NCBI GenBank assembly: GCA_032716605.1
Contig: CM064572.1
Span: forward strand, 41,500,982 to 41,564,981
Source of the DNA: Paralithodes platypus
Lineage: Eukaryota > Arthropoda > Malacostraca > Decapoda > Lithodidae
Direction: 5' to 3'
DNA length: 64,000 nucleotides
In this document: positions 10,493 through 23,200 of the stretch, one piece after another
Numbering within the stretch: the first letter of the stretch is position 1
How the letters are laid out: each line of letters opens with the position of its first letter
Position numbers and translations under genes: made by a program
Notes under the pieces: generated by a model
Seen by the model: only the letters and a program-made list of their open reading frames with translations
The model's database searches: none
What the model was told of the DNA's origin: nothing

Positions 10493-11341
10493 GACCCTTG
10501 CCTATTAATCTAGAGGATACAAGTGCTGCCCATTTATTCTCTGGCCACTGGTGTTCCTGGCACTTCTTCTCAAAACGTGCGAAAAATTCTGTTACCCCAC
10601 TCTCATCAAATACCGGAACCAGTTTCAATAAGTGCGAGAGAGATTGATCATGAACACGGTTACCAGCCCCAAGTCGCTATCCCGTCGTCTCTACTCGCGA
10701 CTTCTCTACGTCCATGTCGGCACAGTACCTACTCGACTCAGCTTGGATTTTTCCTAGCTCTATGTGCTCATGACTGATAGTTTTCTCTCTTCTATCTTGG
10801 CTAATTCTATTTGCTGCTGAAGCTCACATGCCCTTTGTTGCTGTTGATGCTGAAGCTTAGCTAATTCGAGCTGAAGCAATAATTCTGGAGTTAACCCTTG
10901 AGGAGGTGAAGGTGCTACAATGTTTGAAATTACCGGTGGTCCCCCCAGGGGCAACCCACCCTGCCAGTCACCACCCAACTGTGGACGCGTACTCAGGGTC
11001 GGCAAACTACTGGGATGGCTGGGAGTCGAGTGTAGGGGAAGCATGGCCGAAGGGCTCTGAGCACTCAACCCATCTCGCTCACCAGTCACCCTGCCCAGTA
11101 CACACGTTATCAAGTTATCCCTGGTCATGCTGCTAGTACCCGCATGACCTATAGCTGTGGCCAGGCATTGAAGACTGTACCGATCCATACCCTCCAACCG
11201 CTCGGCAGTAACAGGCCATTGCAAAAATATCCTAGCATCCTCCTCACAGTTCACCTGATTAACCATTTCATCATACTGCTGTTCCTCAGTTTCGACATTA
11301 CGTACTGTGTCTCCATTCTCCTCTGATCCGGTATAAGACAT
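10493..11341 (-). pseudogene. Gypsy A gag N-terminal half
   Basis: Begins MSYTGSEENGDTVRNVETEE at 11341, the same start as the gag of Gypsy B. It runs through a Pro/Ser-rich segment and a Gln-rich helical segment (QLELAKLQHQQQQRACELQQ) to a stop near 10760. The matching capsid part ('VPVFDESGV', 'FEKKCQEHQWPENKWAALVSS') follows in another frame down to 10493, where the MITE interrupts. One frameshift near 10765 breaks it. Confidence 0.85.
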
Positions 11342-11558
11342 GATGCTCACAAAAATTTCCCACCTCAATATTCAGAAAAGAAGCACCCCAAACTCTTATA
11401 CCTCAATATACACACAACAATTCTCGGAAATACTCAAGGGCTATACTATGTTGCAAAAAAAAAATATTCTTGCTGATCCCCGCAAAATATTCCCCAAAAC
11501 AACAAATGTTCCCTGCTAATAAATGTAGGTTCACCAAATCCTAGGTAAGGTCGCCATT
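11342..11558 (-). other. Gypsy A leader with primer-binding site
   Basis: Between the 5' LTR and gag. Directly behind the LTR, two bases on, the minus strand reads TGGCGACCTTACC (from 11556), the tRNA primer-binding site; Gypsy B and C keep TGGCGACC at the same place. The tRNA species is not assigned. Confidence 0.65.
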
Positions 11559-13376
11559 TGTTACGACTGAGGTTCAAATATATCAGGGCTCTTATTCATT
11601 GGACTAGTAATGGCATAAATGCTACAACGGAAAGCACTAGATCCAACCTCTGATGTATATTCCCAGTGAACAAAGAACACAAATACTCTCCAGAGTTCTA
11701 TATGCAATAATAGGTTATTAAACTCTCAATAAATGTGCATCTACTCTAGGCTTAATGTTATATGAAAACAGCCTATTACTACCTATAACCGAAGGTGCTT
11801 GGTTATGGTATGCAAAGTAAGGTGGTAAGAGAAGTACAGCTTACGTTACTTTAATCAATAAATGTCAGGCACTCCTGCATGAAAGAAAGTGCACTAAAGT
11901 CCTTCAACACCAACAAGGAATCTTCTTTAAATGTTAGATGCTATCAAGATGCTCGAATCGGAAATGGAACCCAAAAAGGCAGGCAGCGGAACAATGCTCG
12001 TGCAGGCTATGCACACAAAAAGGCAGAAGATATAATGCAGTCGGAGCCAAGAATATCCTAAACGCCACAACAATAATAATAATCGCCACAACAATGCAGT
12101 ATTCCTATCAACAAAAAGAGCCTAAGTCGTTTGTGTCTCAATACATCAAACTAGGCTGCGAAATGCTTGTGTAATCATAAACGGGTATGCATAAAAAGAG
12201 TAATTGGTTTAATATACTTAATGTCTACTGTGACTGATAAAGTCTAGCTAGAGTCAATGATACGAGATACTGGTGCGCATAGCATGCCGCATAGCCTAGT
12301 GCAAATCTCAAGTCTGTGCATCAAATATTACGTTATAGGGAAGGGTAGCTCTCTTGAGAAACCTTAATACCGAAGTATTAAGCGTTCTCCTGGAGTACCT
12401 CAAAGACAAACAACGAGCTTAGAACAGTGCAGAATGGTATAGGCAAATGCCCTCATTTGTGCATGCTCTACTCTCAATGGCACACAGACTAGAATTTACC
12501 CAATCAACTCCAGTTCTCAGGTATGTCGTGCAGCTTTTAACTAAAGCCAGCACCCATCGGAAACAATACCTTATAGTATCAGACTCCTAGTCTAGCATTA
12601 TCTAATCCAGCAGAACACTAATAATTATAGGAAGCGGTACTGAACAATATGAATGCCAACCAATGCTTCGTGATCAACTTATCTTAACAACTAAACATAC
12701 ATGGGTTATATCAGACCTTAACGCACAATTCAACTGGCCAGCATGAAGCTGATTATGCAGAGTTAACCAGAGGGGATATAATATTAATAAAAGATGGTGA
12801 AAGGTATGGAAAATGAGAGAGATAGGCAGAGGAAAAGGTTCTCAGGTGCAGAGAGGGTGACAGGTATCAAACGGATAAGAGGGATGCGTTCTAGAAACCA
12901 GATCTGAGGGAGAGAGTGGCGAGGGAGCTGTATATATACTAGCACTAGCTCGAGCCGCGTGGGAAAAAAGCGGTAACAAGTCCTCCAGCCAATACTAAAG
13001 AAGCCAGCCAAACATGACGTCACAAAGCATTGTAAAAAACTCCCTCAACGAATCCCCAGGAGGCCAGCCAGCTATGACGTCATCGAGTATAGCAAAACAC
13101 TGCGCGCCTCCTCTCACTCTTGTTCTACTCTCTCTCTCTCTCTCTCAATTCCTATCATTACTACTTAATGATAAAACATATACTTTGCAATAAAATATAT
13201 AAAGCCTTGACATGAGTGAAAACAAAGAGCCTTTCTGGACTGCCCATGACACGAGCTTTCATATGAAATAAAGCACACAACAATACACCAACTGTAGCCA
13301 CATCCACTGCCCTGGCGATCCTAGCGAGTCACTGTAGGAAAAGCCATGCGGTTCTAACGGAGTGGTTAACGTCACA
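11559..13376 (-). repeat. Gypsy A 5' LTR
   Basis: Copy of 4852-6673 with scattered substitutions, small indels and a shorter (CT)n tract at about 13130-13146. TATA box at 12929-12941 and TGACGTCA at 13015-13022 and 13075-13082, all as in the partner LTR. Confidence 0.93.
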
Positions 13377-14178
13377 GTATATATATGTGGTCAAAATAAA
13401 ATGCAATACAATAACATACAATAGTGGTGATTATCATTGAGTATGCATTCACTTCCCAGAGCTCAATGGCTGAGTGTTTTTATCACAATTACCTATTTAA
13501 TGCCATTTATGAAATTGAATATATATAATATACATTGGACAACTATTGACTTGATATTCAAAGGCTACACTTGTAATTATACCCATAATTCGACACAAAG
13601 ACACATACGCTTCCCTAACAGTATATGCCTAATTAGTAAAAGACAGACATTTTTTGAATGGAGTACACACTTACACCATTCATTTAGACCTCTATATGAG
13701 AACATGGTGAATCATTTACTGTAGACTACATAATTATCCATTTCTATAAAAACATTATTTTACAAATGCTAACTACACATACAGTATATACACCTTTACA
13801 AACAAAAATAGAAGCATGTTTATTACAATATAGTGTTCAAACTCATCCAACCCTTTGCATGACTCTACACATATATACACGCACAGTCAGCGTAAATATT
13901 AAAGGTAATATATTTTTCGATCTAGGTAATAGGGATGTTGTAATTATTGGTAGATATATTGGTTATATACCTATTTTTAGTAGTCACTGTTGATAATGTG
14001 ATAATAGATTTTTTTTTAATTGTCTTACCGATATATTTCCTGTATATTTCTTAAATTTTTGGGAAATCCGTTCCATACCTTAACTCCATGATATTTTATA
14101 CATGTCTGAGCTTGACTTGTTGAAGTATAAGGGATAGTCCTCAGGGAGTTCTTGATAGGTAGATAATTGGAGAAATTG

Positions 14179-14183
<5 letters not shown>
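13377..14183. other. AT-rich non-coding sequence
   Basis: No gene or known repeat recognised. Open frames at 13437-13724 and 13766-13993 are AT-rich and low-complexity, without a recognisable domain. Confidence 0.5.

Positions 14184-14223
<40 letters not shown>
14184..14223. repeat. (CT)n microsatellite
   Basis: Pure CT dinucleotide tract of about 40 bases. Confidence 0.95.
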
Positions 14224-14226
<3 letters not shown>

Positions 14227-14274
14227 TTTTATCCTTAACATCTTTCCATCCACTTTCAATCACCGCACTTAACC

Positions 14275-14333
14275 CGGGAACTGCGGGGAGACTCTTAAGA
14301 GTTCCCCCGGCGGACTGCGGGGAGACTCTTATG
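14275..14333. repeat. GC-rich tandem hairpin motif
   Basis: The 18-base motif ACTGCGGGGAGACTCTTA occurs twice, at about 14280 and 14316. Between the copies lies the perfect palindrome ACTCTTAAGAGT, so the stretch can fold back. Function unknown. Confidence 0.6.
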
Positions 14334-14879
14334 AGTGAGTGAAAAAAAAAATCAACTTTTGACATCGATTTTTTTGTTTGTTTTTTTTTTTTTTTTGGCC
14401 CCTGGGCCATGCAAATTCTCAGTCCTCTACCTCCCCTCCTTCCCCACTTTCCTCCTCTCCTTCAGTTATCACCTATTTTCCCTGTTATTCCCTTATTCTG
14501 AGGTATATTTTCGTGCTAACATTAGCGAGTTGCAAGCAGGGTGTTGTCATCACTGATGGCAAGCGAGTGCAAGAGAGAGAGAGAGAGTATCGATCGACTG
14601 TGTCTCAGTGGCCTTGGGGGAAATTGGCGGGAAAGCAGGTTGCCTCACCCATACATTATACAACTCGCGGGCTATATCTCCGATTTTGACCATCCAAACG
14701 CTGTTTTCACTCGTTTTATTGTTGTTTCAGGTTAATACCTTTATAATCAACCCATAATAGGCGCATATGGATAAGTATTAATGCTATTAATGGCACAATT
14801 AATATTTTAGTGACGGAAACACCTCAAATACGTCAGCACAGGGGGACGTTTTCAATTACCCCCATGAGCACTTCAGAGG

Positions 14880-14998
14880 TTAACCGCCTCATTGCTATTA
14901 TTTTTTTGGTTATCTATAACTTCAGATCGCTTTTTATCATTTTAGTTATTTGTTTTCCTCTAACATCTTTCATACCCAACCAGGCCAGCCCCCTCTCC

Positions 14999-15060
<62 letters not shown>

Positions 15061-15235
15061 TATTTATCCTTAACATCTTTCCATCCACTTTCAATCACCG
15101 CACTTAACCGCCTCATTGCCATTATTTTTTTGGTTATCTATAACTTCAGATCGCTTTTTATCATTTTAGTTATTTGTTTTCCTCTAACATCTTTCATACC
15201 CAACCAGGCCAGCCCCCTCTCCAGCTCGCTTTCTT
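14880..15235. repeat. Tandem duplication, period about 224 bp, with (CT)n
   Basis: The segment starting 'ttaaccgcctcattgc' at 14880 is repeated from 15104 with one or two changes over about 120 bases. The stretch between holds a long (CT)n tract (15003-15060) and a second copy of the 'tttatccttaacatctttcc' sequence first seen at 14227. More (CT)n follows at about 15258-15280. Slippage or unequal exchange around the CT tracts is the simplest explanation. Confidence 0.8.
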
Positions 15236-15775
15236 TCTCCCTCGTCCCCGCCCCTGCTCTCTCTCTCTCTCTCTCTCTCTTAACATTTTGTACAATTTAA
15301 TAATTTTTCCATAACTGCTGCCCTAGATCCGGTTACCCACTCAGATCCTGGCTCTCGCTCACTCTCTGGCTCTCTCCCTATCTTGATGTTGACAGCATTA
15401 TTAATATCCTAAGCATTCATTAATACTCAACATCAGGGTGGCGTCGCCAGTGTAAGTAATCATAGGATATAATTGGCGTGCTTCCTTTCAATCAGTTAGA
15501 TCTTTTAGTTGTACCGGTGCCCAATGCCGAGGATTTATACATTTAACCACTTAGCTTTAGGAAGTTTAGGAGAAGCAGGCCAATTGCCCATCAGAAAGGT
15601 TGACTATGATATGTGATGTTTTTTGTTTTTGTTTTTGTTTTTACATATTCCATCAGAAAGGTCGACTATGATAAGTGAATTGTTATGCATCCAGCCAATT
15701 ATACATTAATAACAACAGCAATAATCTAGATATGTGCCAGGAGAGATTTCCCGGGGTTTCTGAAACAAGGGAGAC
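15236..15775. other. Non-coding sequence, possible 5' UTR of the RLE LINE
   Basis: Contains CT and GTTTTT low-complexity tracts and a short repeat 'catcagaaaggt(t/c)gactatgata' at about 15590 and 15651. The 5' limit of the non-LTR element that follows cannot be fixed. Confidence 0.4.
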
Positions 15776-18700
15776 ATGGTAGAGATGGAAGCACCACGGG
15801 AAGATCAGGAGGACGGCTTGGTAGAGGCAGAGGAACGGATAATCTTGGAAGACTATGGCCTAGCAGATACTAAGTGTCTTAAGTGCGGAACAACCAATGC
15901 AAGAAAGAATTCGCGAAAATGTTCCGGCTGTCTTAGATCTATTCATTTATCTTGTGCTAAGCTGACAAAGAAAACATCAGGAGAACAACCAAACTGGAAA
16001 TGTCTCGCATGCCCAGGGCCCACTGCAGAGCCAACCGGGGCAACACCGGCAACACCGGTCGCCGACTTGACCCAACTGGTGACCAAATGGAAAGCGCGGA
16101 TCCAGGTCCTTGCCCGGGTACCTAAAGGAGCCAGAATCCAAGTGGCGGAGGCCCTTACAACCATCATAAAGCAGGCCCTACAGCTCAAGACACCCCTCGC
16201 ATGGGCACGGCACCTGGGTTTCTCCTATGGGGCCCTCCGAAAACCACCCAGAACCAACATACAAGACCATCTTCAGGTTTCACTAGCCACCAGAGTGAAA
16301 CGTCAAGTAGCACAGTATATGGATGGAAACAAACTGGTGGAACCCCCCGAACAGCAACCAAACAGGGCCCAGAAGCACCAGCAGAAGGAAGAGGAAGAGG
16401 CTGAACAGCTACGTAAGAGGGTCGCTGCGAAGCTGGCGGATAGTGACATCAAAGGGGCCGTCAGACTGTTGTCCTCTTCAGAAGGTTTTGCTGGTCAAGG
16501 CACCGAAGTTGTTGAAGCCCTACAAGAAAAGCACCCACCTACACCTAGGGACCTAAACCTCCCCCCTGCCCCAAATGACCAGATGCGCCAACCCTTAGTT
16601 GTCACGAAGGAGCAGGTGGTCGCCGCAGTGACTTCATTCCCAGCAGGCTCAGCCGCGGGCCCAGATGGTATCCGACCCGCCCACCTCAAAGGCCTCTTGG
16701 GTCAGGGATCAGGAGCTGCTGGGGAGGCACTCTTGGAAACCCTCACCAAATTCATCAACATGGTTTTAAGAGGGGAAGTACCCGACTGTGCCACACCCCT
16801 ATTTTTGGGGGCATCACTCTGTGCACTGGCAAAAAAAGATGGCGGTGTGCGCCCAATAGCAGTAGGGAACACCTTCCGCCGCCTTGCCACAAAGGTGGGT
16901 TTGAAACCACTCTCGAATGGCCTAGGTCAACACTTAAGACCAGTTCAACTAGGTTTCGGAACTCCAGGGGGGTGTGAAGCTGCTGTACACGCAACCCGCA
17001 CCTACCTCAGCCAAGCCCAAGAAAAACGAGTGCTTCTAAAGATTGACATGCGGAACGCATTCAACAGCATTCGCAGGGATGTCTTCCTCCGTGCAGCTCA
17101 AGAACACATCCCCACTCTGTACCCCCTACTTTGGCAGGCTTATTCCAAACCTTCAATCCTGATTTTTGGCGAGACGGTAATCCCATCAGAGACCGGGTTA
17201 CAGCAGGGAGATCCAGGTGGTCCTGCTCTTTTCTCAATAGGGGTGGATGCAGCAGCTAACAAAGTAAGGTCAGAGCTGAATGTATGGTACCTGGACGATG
17301 CAACCTTGGGTGGGTCAGTAGAGAACGTTCTAACCGACCTAAATAACATCATAACTGACCTCGGCCAGGCCGGGCTAGTGATAAATGACACCAAATGTGA
17401 ACTTGTTCTCCTCAACCACACACGTGAACAAGGAGAAGAAACTCAGGCCCTGTTCCGAAACATATTGCCAGATGTAGAGATCCTTCAGGAGCACCAGCAA
17501 ACCCTATTAGGTTCCCCACTAACTCTGGCAGCAATCCCACCAGTACTTCAAGTTAAAAAGGAGGAGCTTCAACGTCTCATGAGTCGCCTGATATACATCG
17601 ATGCCCACTCAGCTCTGGCCCTGCTCAAGAACTGTTTCTCCATCCCAAAACTCCAATACCTCCTGCGCACATCGATGACTTACACGAACAATGGCGGCCT
17701 CCAAGAATTAGACAGCATAATCCGAGAAGCAGTGACCAGCATCACCAACGTGGAATTTAAAGAACGGGCCTGGACACAAGCCACCCTTCCTGTCCGCCTC
17801 GGGGGCTTGGGCATACGGAGAGCCTCGGATATTGCCTCCCCAGCCTTTATCTCTTCCCTCATCGCGACCAACGACCTCGTATTGTCCATCCTTTATTCTA
17901 AACCCAGAATGACACTTAATGGGGACGTAACAGCAGCGATTAACACCTGGAAGGAAAGTACAGGAGTAGAGGAGGAGCCTCAGGGTACCTCCAGGAGCAA
18001 GCAGAAAGCGTGGGATACCATCTCGGCAAAGAAAACTCAAGAAAATCTCCTAACCAATGCAGACCAGGTTGCAAAAGCACGCCTCCAGGCAGCCGCCCGT
18101 TCGGAGAGTGGCTTGTGGTTACACGCCATCCCCATCCCACCTCTTGGAACTCACTTGGATGCTGAAGCGCTCCGGGTCGCCATCGCGCTCAGAGTGGGTG
18201 CGGCAGTTTGTCACCCACACCTTGCAAGTGTGATGGGAGGATGGATGCTCAAGGTCACCATGCCTTGTCATGTAATTACAACGCAGGCCGCCTGCCAAGA
18301 CACTCTGCACTAAATGATGTCATAAAACGGGCCCTGCAGAGTGCTAACTGTGCATCAATCCTCGAACCACATGGACTTCACAGAGAAGACGGCAAACGGC
18401 CAGATGGGATGACCACTTTCTCTTACAAGAATGGCCGGTGCCTCGTGTGGGATGCCACATGTGTTGACACTTTTTCCACAACCAACGCCGCCAGAAACGC
18501 CGACGAAGCAGGTGAAGCCGCCCGGATAGCAGAAAATAAAAAGCGAGAAAAATATCAAGCCATCGCCAGAATTCATCAGTTCGAGCCCCTGGCATTCGAA
18601 ATTTCAGGAGTCTTCGGCCCTACCACCCTTAAGATGGTGAATGAAATAGGCCGTAAAATCAGAGAAGTTTCAGGAGAACCCCGGGAAACCCTCTGGCTCA

Positions 18701-18816
18701 AGCAAAGACTAGGGATGGCTATCCTCCGGGGCAATGCCACCAGCGTCATGAGCTCAGTTCGACAGGACTGGGTCATGCCACTGCGTGAGGCCCTGGCAGG
18801 AGTGGTGTATCCGTAG
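15776..18816 (+). pseudogene. Non-LTR retrotransposon ORF: PHD finger, RT, restriction-like endonuclease
   Basis: One long frame (15776-18313) and a second (about 18208-18816) belong together. The N-terminus has a C4HC3 PHD-type finger with Cys34, Cys37, Cys49, Cys52, His57, Cys60, Cys76 and Cys79. The RT follows: 'KKDGGVRPIAV', 'LLKIDMRNAFNSI' with the first catalytic Asp near residue 424, 'GLQQGDPGGP', and YLDD at about 505-508. In the second frame come a zinc knuckle ('CKCDGRMDAQGHHALSC') and a PD-(D/E)XK pattern: 'KRPDGMT...CLVWDAT' with Asp in both parts. This endonuclease type behind the RT is that of the R2/CRE/NeSL branch; the exact clade is uncertain. A one-base deletion near 18220 shifts the frame. 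The rest is intact, so the copy is young or just recently broken. Confidence 0.85.
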
Positions 18817-19091
18817 TCTTTCCACAGTAGGGTAAAACAAAACATAAACCTTATTTGTATGTAACATGTGTGATGCACATTAATAAAAGGGGATGTGTCG
18901 GATGGTTGAAAGCCATAGTTGCTCGCGCGTTTGGGGCTAGCAACACGTATTATGAAAAACATGCATCCTCCTTCATTCACTGTCCCCCCCCTTCACTCAA
19001 TCAACCCCACAATTTGCCGGAGGATAACAGGTTTTTCACAATACGTAGACGGAGGTCTTTCTTTAAACAATAAAAAAATAAAAAATAAAAA
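18817..19091 (+). other. 3' UTR and A-rich tail of the RLE LINE
   Basis: Runs to 'caataaaaaaataaaaaataaaaaa' (quoted in parts; AATAAA at about 19069), an A-rich tail that abuts LINE-1 sequence at 19092. This marks the 3' end of the non-LTR element. Confidence 0.6.
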
Positions 19092-19905
19092 AGTGTTCTA
19101 TGGATTCATCCCTTGAGTTTTTGAGTGATTACTTACTGGGGAATTCTGGAAATATAGTTGAATAGTGTAAGGTAGAATCATCAGCATATGGATGGATAGG
19201 ACTGGAGGTACAGTTGAAAAGGTCATTTATGAATATTAGAAAGAGAATTGAAGATAGGACAGAACCCTGAGGAACACCGGAGTTGATAGAATGAGGAAGT
19301 GAACAATGGCCATCCACTACCGCAGCTATGGAATGGCCATAAGAGAAATTAGGGATAAAGGCACTGATGGAGGGATAAAAACAGAAGGAGGGTAGTTTAG
19401 ATATTATATATTTTTACCAGACTCTATCGAAGGACTTCGATATGTCTAGTGCAATAGAAAATGTTCCACCGAAGTCCCGAAAGGAGGGTCACCAAGAGTT
19501 AGTAAGATATGAAAGCAGATCACCAGTTGAGCGACCCCTAAGGAAGTCATACTGGCGATCTGAGAGTAGATTGTGGGAAGATAAATTCTTAGGAAATTTG
19601 GGAATAAGAATAGTTTAAACAAACTTTAGAGATGCAAGAAATGAGAGCAATTGGACGATAGTTGGAGGGTTGAGAGCAGTCACCTTTCTTTGGGACAAGT
19701 TGAATGAGAGTGAACTTCCAACAAGAAGACAAGAAATTAGAGGAGAGACAGAGAAAGATGAGGAAGAACAATTGTTGGCAAGGTTTCTGGCTATAAACTA
19801 GAAAGCTTGGGTAGAACTAGAGTTGGAGAGTTCAGTGCATTTATTATTGATGAAAGAGTGTTTGGCGAGCCGAAGAACAGATTTGGTGTGATTCTGGGCA
19901 GAAAC
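19092..19905 (-). pseudogene. LINE-1 copy (RT half), part split by the Academ-like element
   Basis: Minus-strand jockey-like RT: 'SLYVSAQNH' near the transposon, then 'LIQLVPKKGDCSQPSNYRPI', 'SSHNLLSDRQY', 'ALDISKSFDRVW', 'NSGVPQGSVLSS' and 'YADDSTLHYS'. Several stops and frameshifts break it. Its upstream part, with the endonuclease, is at 25595-26655; the 5683-bp transposon and its ATA duplication lie between. Confidence 0.85.
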
Positions 19906-19908
19906 ATA

Positions 19909-20123
19909 TAGTGAGGGCAATCGGTACTAAATAGAACAAGAATTGCTCACAAGGTGATACAAGCATAAAACTTTCCACAATAGTTCACAAAGACCTATTT
20001 TACAATTTCAGGGCAGGAGCCACCGAGATTTCAGTGTTGCATAGCAACGGTTGCTAGGCAAATCATTTTCCTTAGCAACCGGCAGCAACAATGCAGTTTC
20101 TGGAAAACTGTGAGGTGCTATGG
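19909..20123. repeat. Left terminal inverted repeat of the Academ-like element
   Basis: Pairs with 25388-25591. Strongly conserved core from 'caagaattgctcacaagg' (19937) to 'gcagtttctg' (20102). Within it TAGCAAC-G-GTTGCTA forms a small palindrome, and further GCAAC/GTTGC units lie close by. Confidence 0.85.
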
Positions 20124-20247
20124 TTTTTTCTCAACTCCTTGTTCTAAAAAACATGTAGCATTGCATTTGGAGATCATATACAAGAATTATGTGGCATAAA
20201 ATCCAATTTAGGGCAAGTCAGGCTATAAAAATGCCACTCCTAAAGCT

Positions 20248-23200
20248 TCAGACACTGTTGTCACAGTCACTTTTGCATTTGCAGTAGGCTGTGCATTTTA
20301 GATGCGCAACAACACATTTGCAGTCTGTGCATCCTCCTCGGCAAGAACACTTCAGTAGTTCTGGGCAGGTTGCACTGGCTTCGGGCAAGTTAGACCACAG
20401 AGGCCTCCACTTTTCTGGGCAAGTCCATCCCCACTCACTTGGAGAGGGCAACTGTCGTTCTGGCACCGTGGTGCAGCCCCAGTGGTGCCCACCTTGTAGT
20501 ACTGCCCTCTTCATGTGTTGCTGTAGAGCAGCCTTGGTTGGAGGTAGACATGATATCTGACGTCCTTTGTGGATGAACAGATTCTTTCTGACTTCATTGA
20601 TGGAACGAGAAGTTGCTGTCCTGTCATAGAGTCGAATGGTGAAGTACTCCAGAGAAGCCTCAGTCGCTTCACCAATTTGTTCAGGTGCATTGTGCAGCTC
20701 ATAGAATGTCGCAGTAAATTCATCATGTGCCTCCCACACTTTCCATGCAGTCTTCTTTCCCACCTGGACCAGATGGGACACGGTATCACAACCTGTATAA
20801 GCATGGAACACAGGCAGTGCCAAGGATCTTTCTGTGCCAAGTGAAGCACATATTTCATGAGCTGGGATGTACCTAAAGTCCTTTCCACAACCAAAGGCAA
20901 TCCAGAGTTCTATCTGCTGTCTCTGAGCCAGCTGCTGTACGACTGCCACTGCCAATACTACCACGTCAGTGTCCACAGTTCGAACAAGGATCTTGTGGAA
21001 GCCCTGCATAACAGCATCACTGACATGCACCATGATCCTCGAGTCTGCCTCCTCATGGTTGCAGGGAGCAATGTTGCTGGTGTCTCGTGTAGGTAAGCAT
21101 AGCACATTGGCACCATCAGTAACAATGAGAGTCTGGTCTCCTGATGCATTTTCCAGCAGTTCCTTGTTCAGGAATGTAAACAGGTCTGTCTTGTTGTTGG
21201 CCAAGCGAAGGAACTGCTGCCAGTTCTTTGGTGTTGGGCTAGACGCCCCAACTCGTCTGCGCTGAATAGGACCAGTGACACGTTGTTCTCTTGTCTGTGA
21301 CTTAAGGCTGTTATCGAAGTACTGGTCCCAGACAACATCCACTCTCAGAGCCTGACTTTGAGCATTGTTTATGTATGGAAGAAAGACCTTGGCAGCATAG
21401 TCTCCAAATGTCTTGCAGCCCTCAGGTCTAAGAAAGTGAACAAGTGCCGCACCATCCATGATTCGCACTTCAGTCTCTGGTGTCACATCATTTGATGACC
21501 CTACTTTCTTTTCAAGACATTCTATGAGATCAGACTTCTTCCCTGGACGTAGCTGCCCATAGGCAGACAGGGATGGAGGAAATGGGAGGTTTTCATGATT
21601 GAAGAAATTGTTCAAGTCACCTTTCCTTGTCTGACATGCAACATACAGACTTGCAAACAGCGAAGATTCACTTTTGAGGAGACTGACTTTGTCCCCTGAT
21701 TTGTTTGATCGTTTGCCTTGGACATTGAACAGTACCACCTTGTTCCTGGTAATTGTTGCTGTCATTGGCTTAGTATTTGTTCTGAGCCGCTCTTCCACAA
21801 ATGTTGCATACTGCTCCTGACCCTTTGATGCGAGAGTGGTTAGACACTCGACTGACTGCTCATCCATGATGTCCTTTGTATGGAGTCTGAGAAGGTCCTG
21901 CCCTTCCTCCTCAAATGGGCTCCCCATGTCCTCCATTACACTAACTACCGCCTGAACCTGTCCAGCAAACAACTTCTGGGTTGACCGGGTTTGTTCATGA
22001 TGGTTTCTTTGCCCAGAACTTTGTTGTTTCCCTACCATGGTCGCTTCAAACTCAGAAATTACTCTGACAAGTTCTGGTCCTGCCACTGCCCATCTCAAGA
22101 GGGAGTTTGCATCCTGGGTAAGCCCGATGATTCCGCCTTCATCCTTCATTACTCCATTGTTTTGTTCATGGCAGTGATCGACAGCAATGAGGGAGAATTT
22201 TCTCTGGGATTTTGCCACAACAAACTTGCCTTGCTGAAATTCTTTGGCAACATCTGCATGAGTGCGAGATAGACTGCTCATGTCATGCACATGTACGGAC
22301 ATCCAACGTGCGTAGTGGGTGTGGTTGAGACTGAAGAACCAAGGTGTCAATTTCTTCAATGTATCCACATACAAATCAAAGTCACCAGTACGTAGTGATC
22401 GCACAAATGTGAACAAGAGAAGTTCCAGCTCTAGACTCGTATGCCAGTACATGAACTGAGGACTTTCAGCTTTTCGCCGTTCACACCATGTGCTGAAAGT
22501 GTCTGTGGATTCTTCGGAATTGTTTGCAACATATCCATCATAAGCCTTCTTGAGAAGGATGTACAATGCACATGCAGTGACTTGGTGAGCATGACGGGTT
22601 CGAGTCACATGTGATGCCTTCAGGAAGGACTCAGCAATGCCTGGTGTGGCAACATCAGCTTCCTGGAGAACTTCCACCCAACCACTTCCATCAAGCCAAT
22701 GACCCAAAGCTTTCAAGCCTGTCATTTCAGTGTGTAGACCCCCCATAAGCATTACAAACTTGTCCTCACCATACAGTTCGGACATATTCCATTGGAGCTT
22801 CTTCAGTGTAGCATACAGAGGTTGGTCCCCACTAATCACTGGAGTCTGGCCAGGGTTGAGGTGATGAACTGCTGAATTCACCACTTCCATGCAATGCCGA
22901 AGCATAGATGGTGAGCTGGCTTCCTCAACAAAGAGAGGCATCATGGCATTCACAGATGGCAGAATGTCTGGGTCTGGCACTCTGCTGGCATGGTATGCTG
23001 CCCAAGACAAAGTCGCCTCTGCTGATATGTCATCTGCATGATGTTTCTCAACATGACTCAGCCAGTCATATTCCTTGTCCATGTCCTTGGTCAAAGGGAT
23101 GTTGGAAGAAGCCAGGTCTGCAGGGATGGGTGGGACAAAGACGTAATTTTTTGGCAACCGTGTTGGTTTCAGTTCAGTGTACGAAAGGGGCAAGTCGCTC

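Larger units (their letters stand above)
4852..13376 (-). mobile_element. Gypsy A: Gmr1-like LTR retrotransposon lacking RT
   Basis: A Ty3/gypsy element on the minus strand bounded by LTRs 4852-6673 and 11559-13376. Read in its own direction the order is LTR, primer site, gag, protease, integrase, RNase H, LTR. The integrase lies before RNase H, the Gmr1 order also seen in Gypsy B and C. The whole reverse transcriptase is missing at about 7635. A second deletion at about 8500 removes the integrase zinc finger and first catalytic Asp. Several frameshifts add to this. The LTRs differ at about 30 places by eye (about 98 % identity). The target duplication is imperfect: GTAC (4848-4851) against GTAT (13377-13380). 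It cannot move by itself. Confidence 0.9.
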
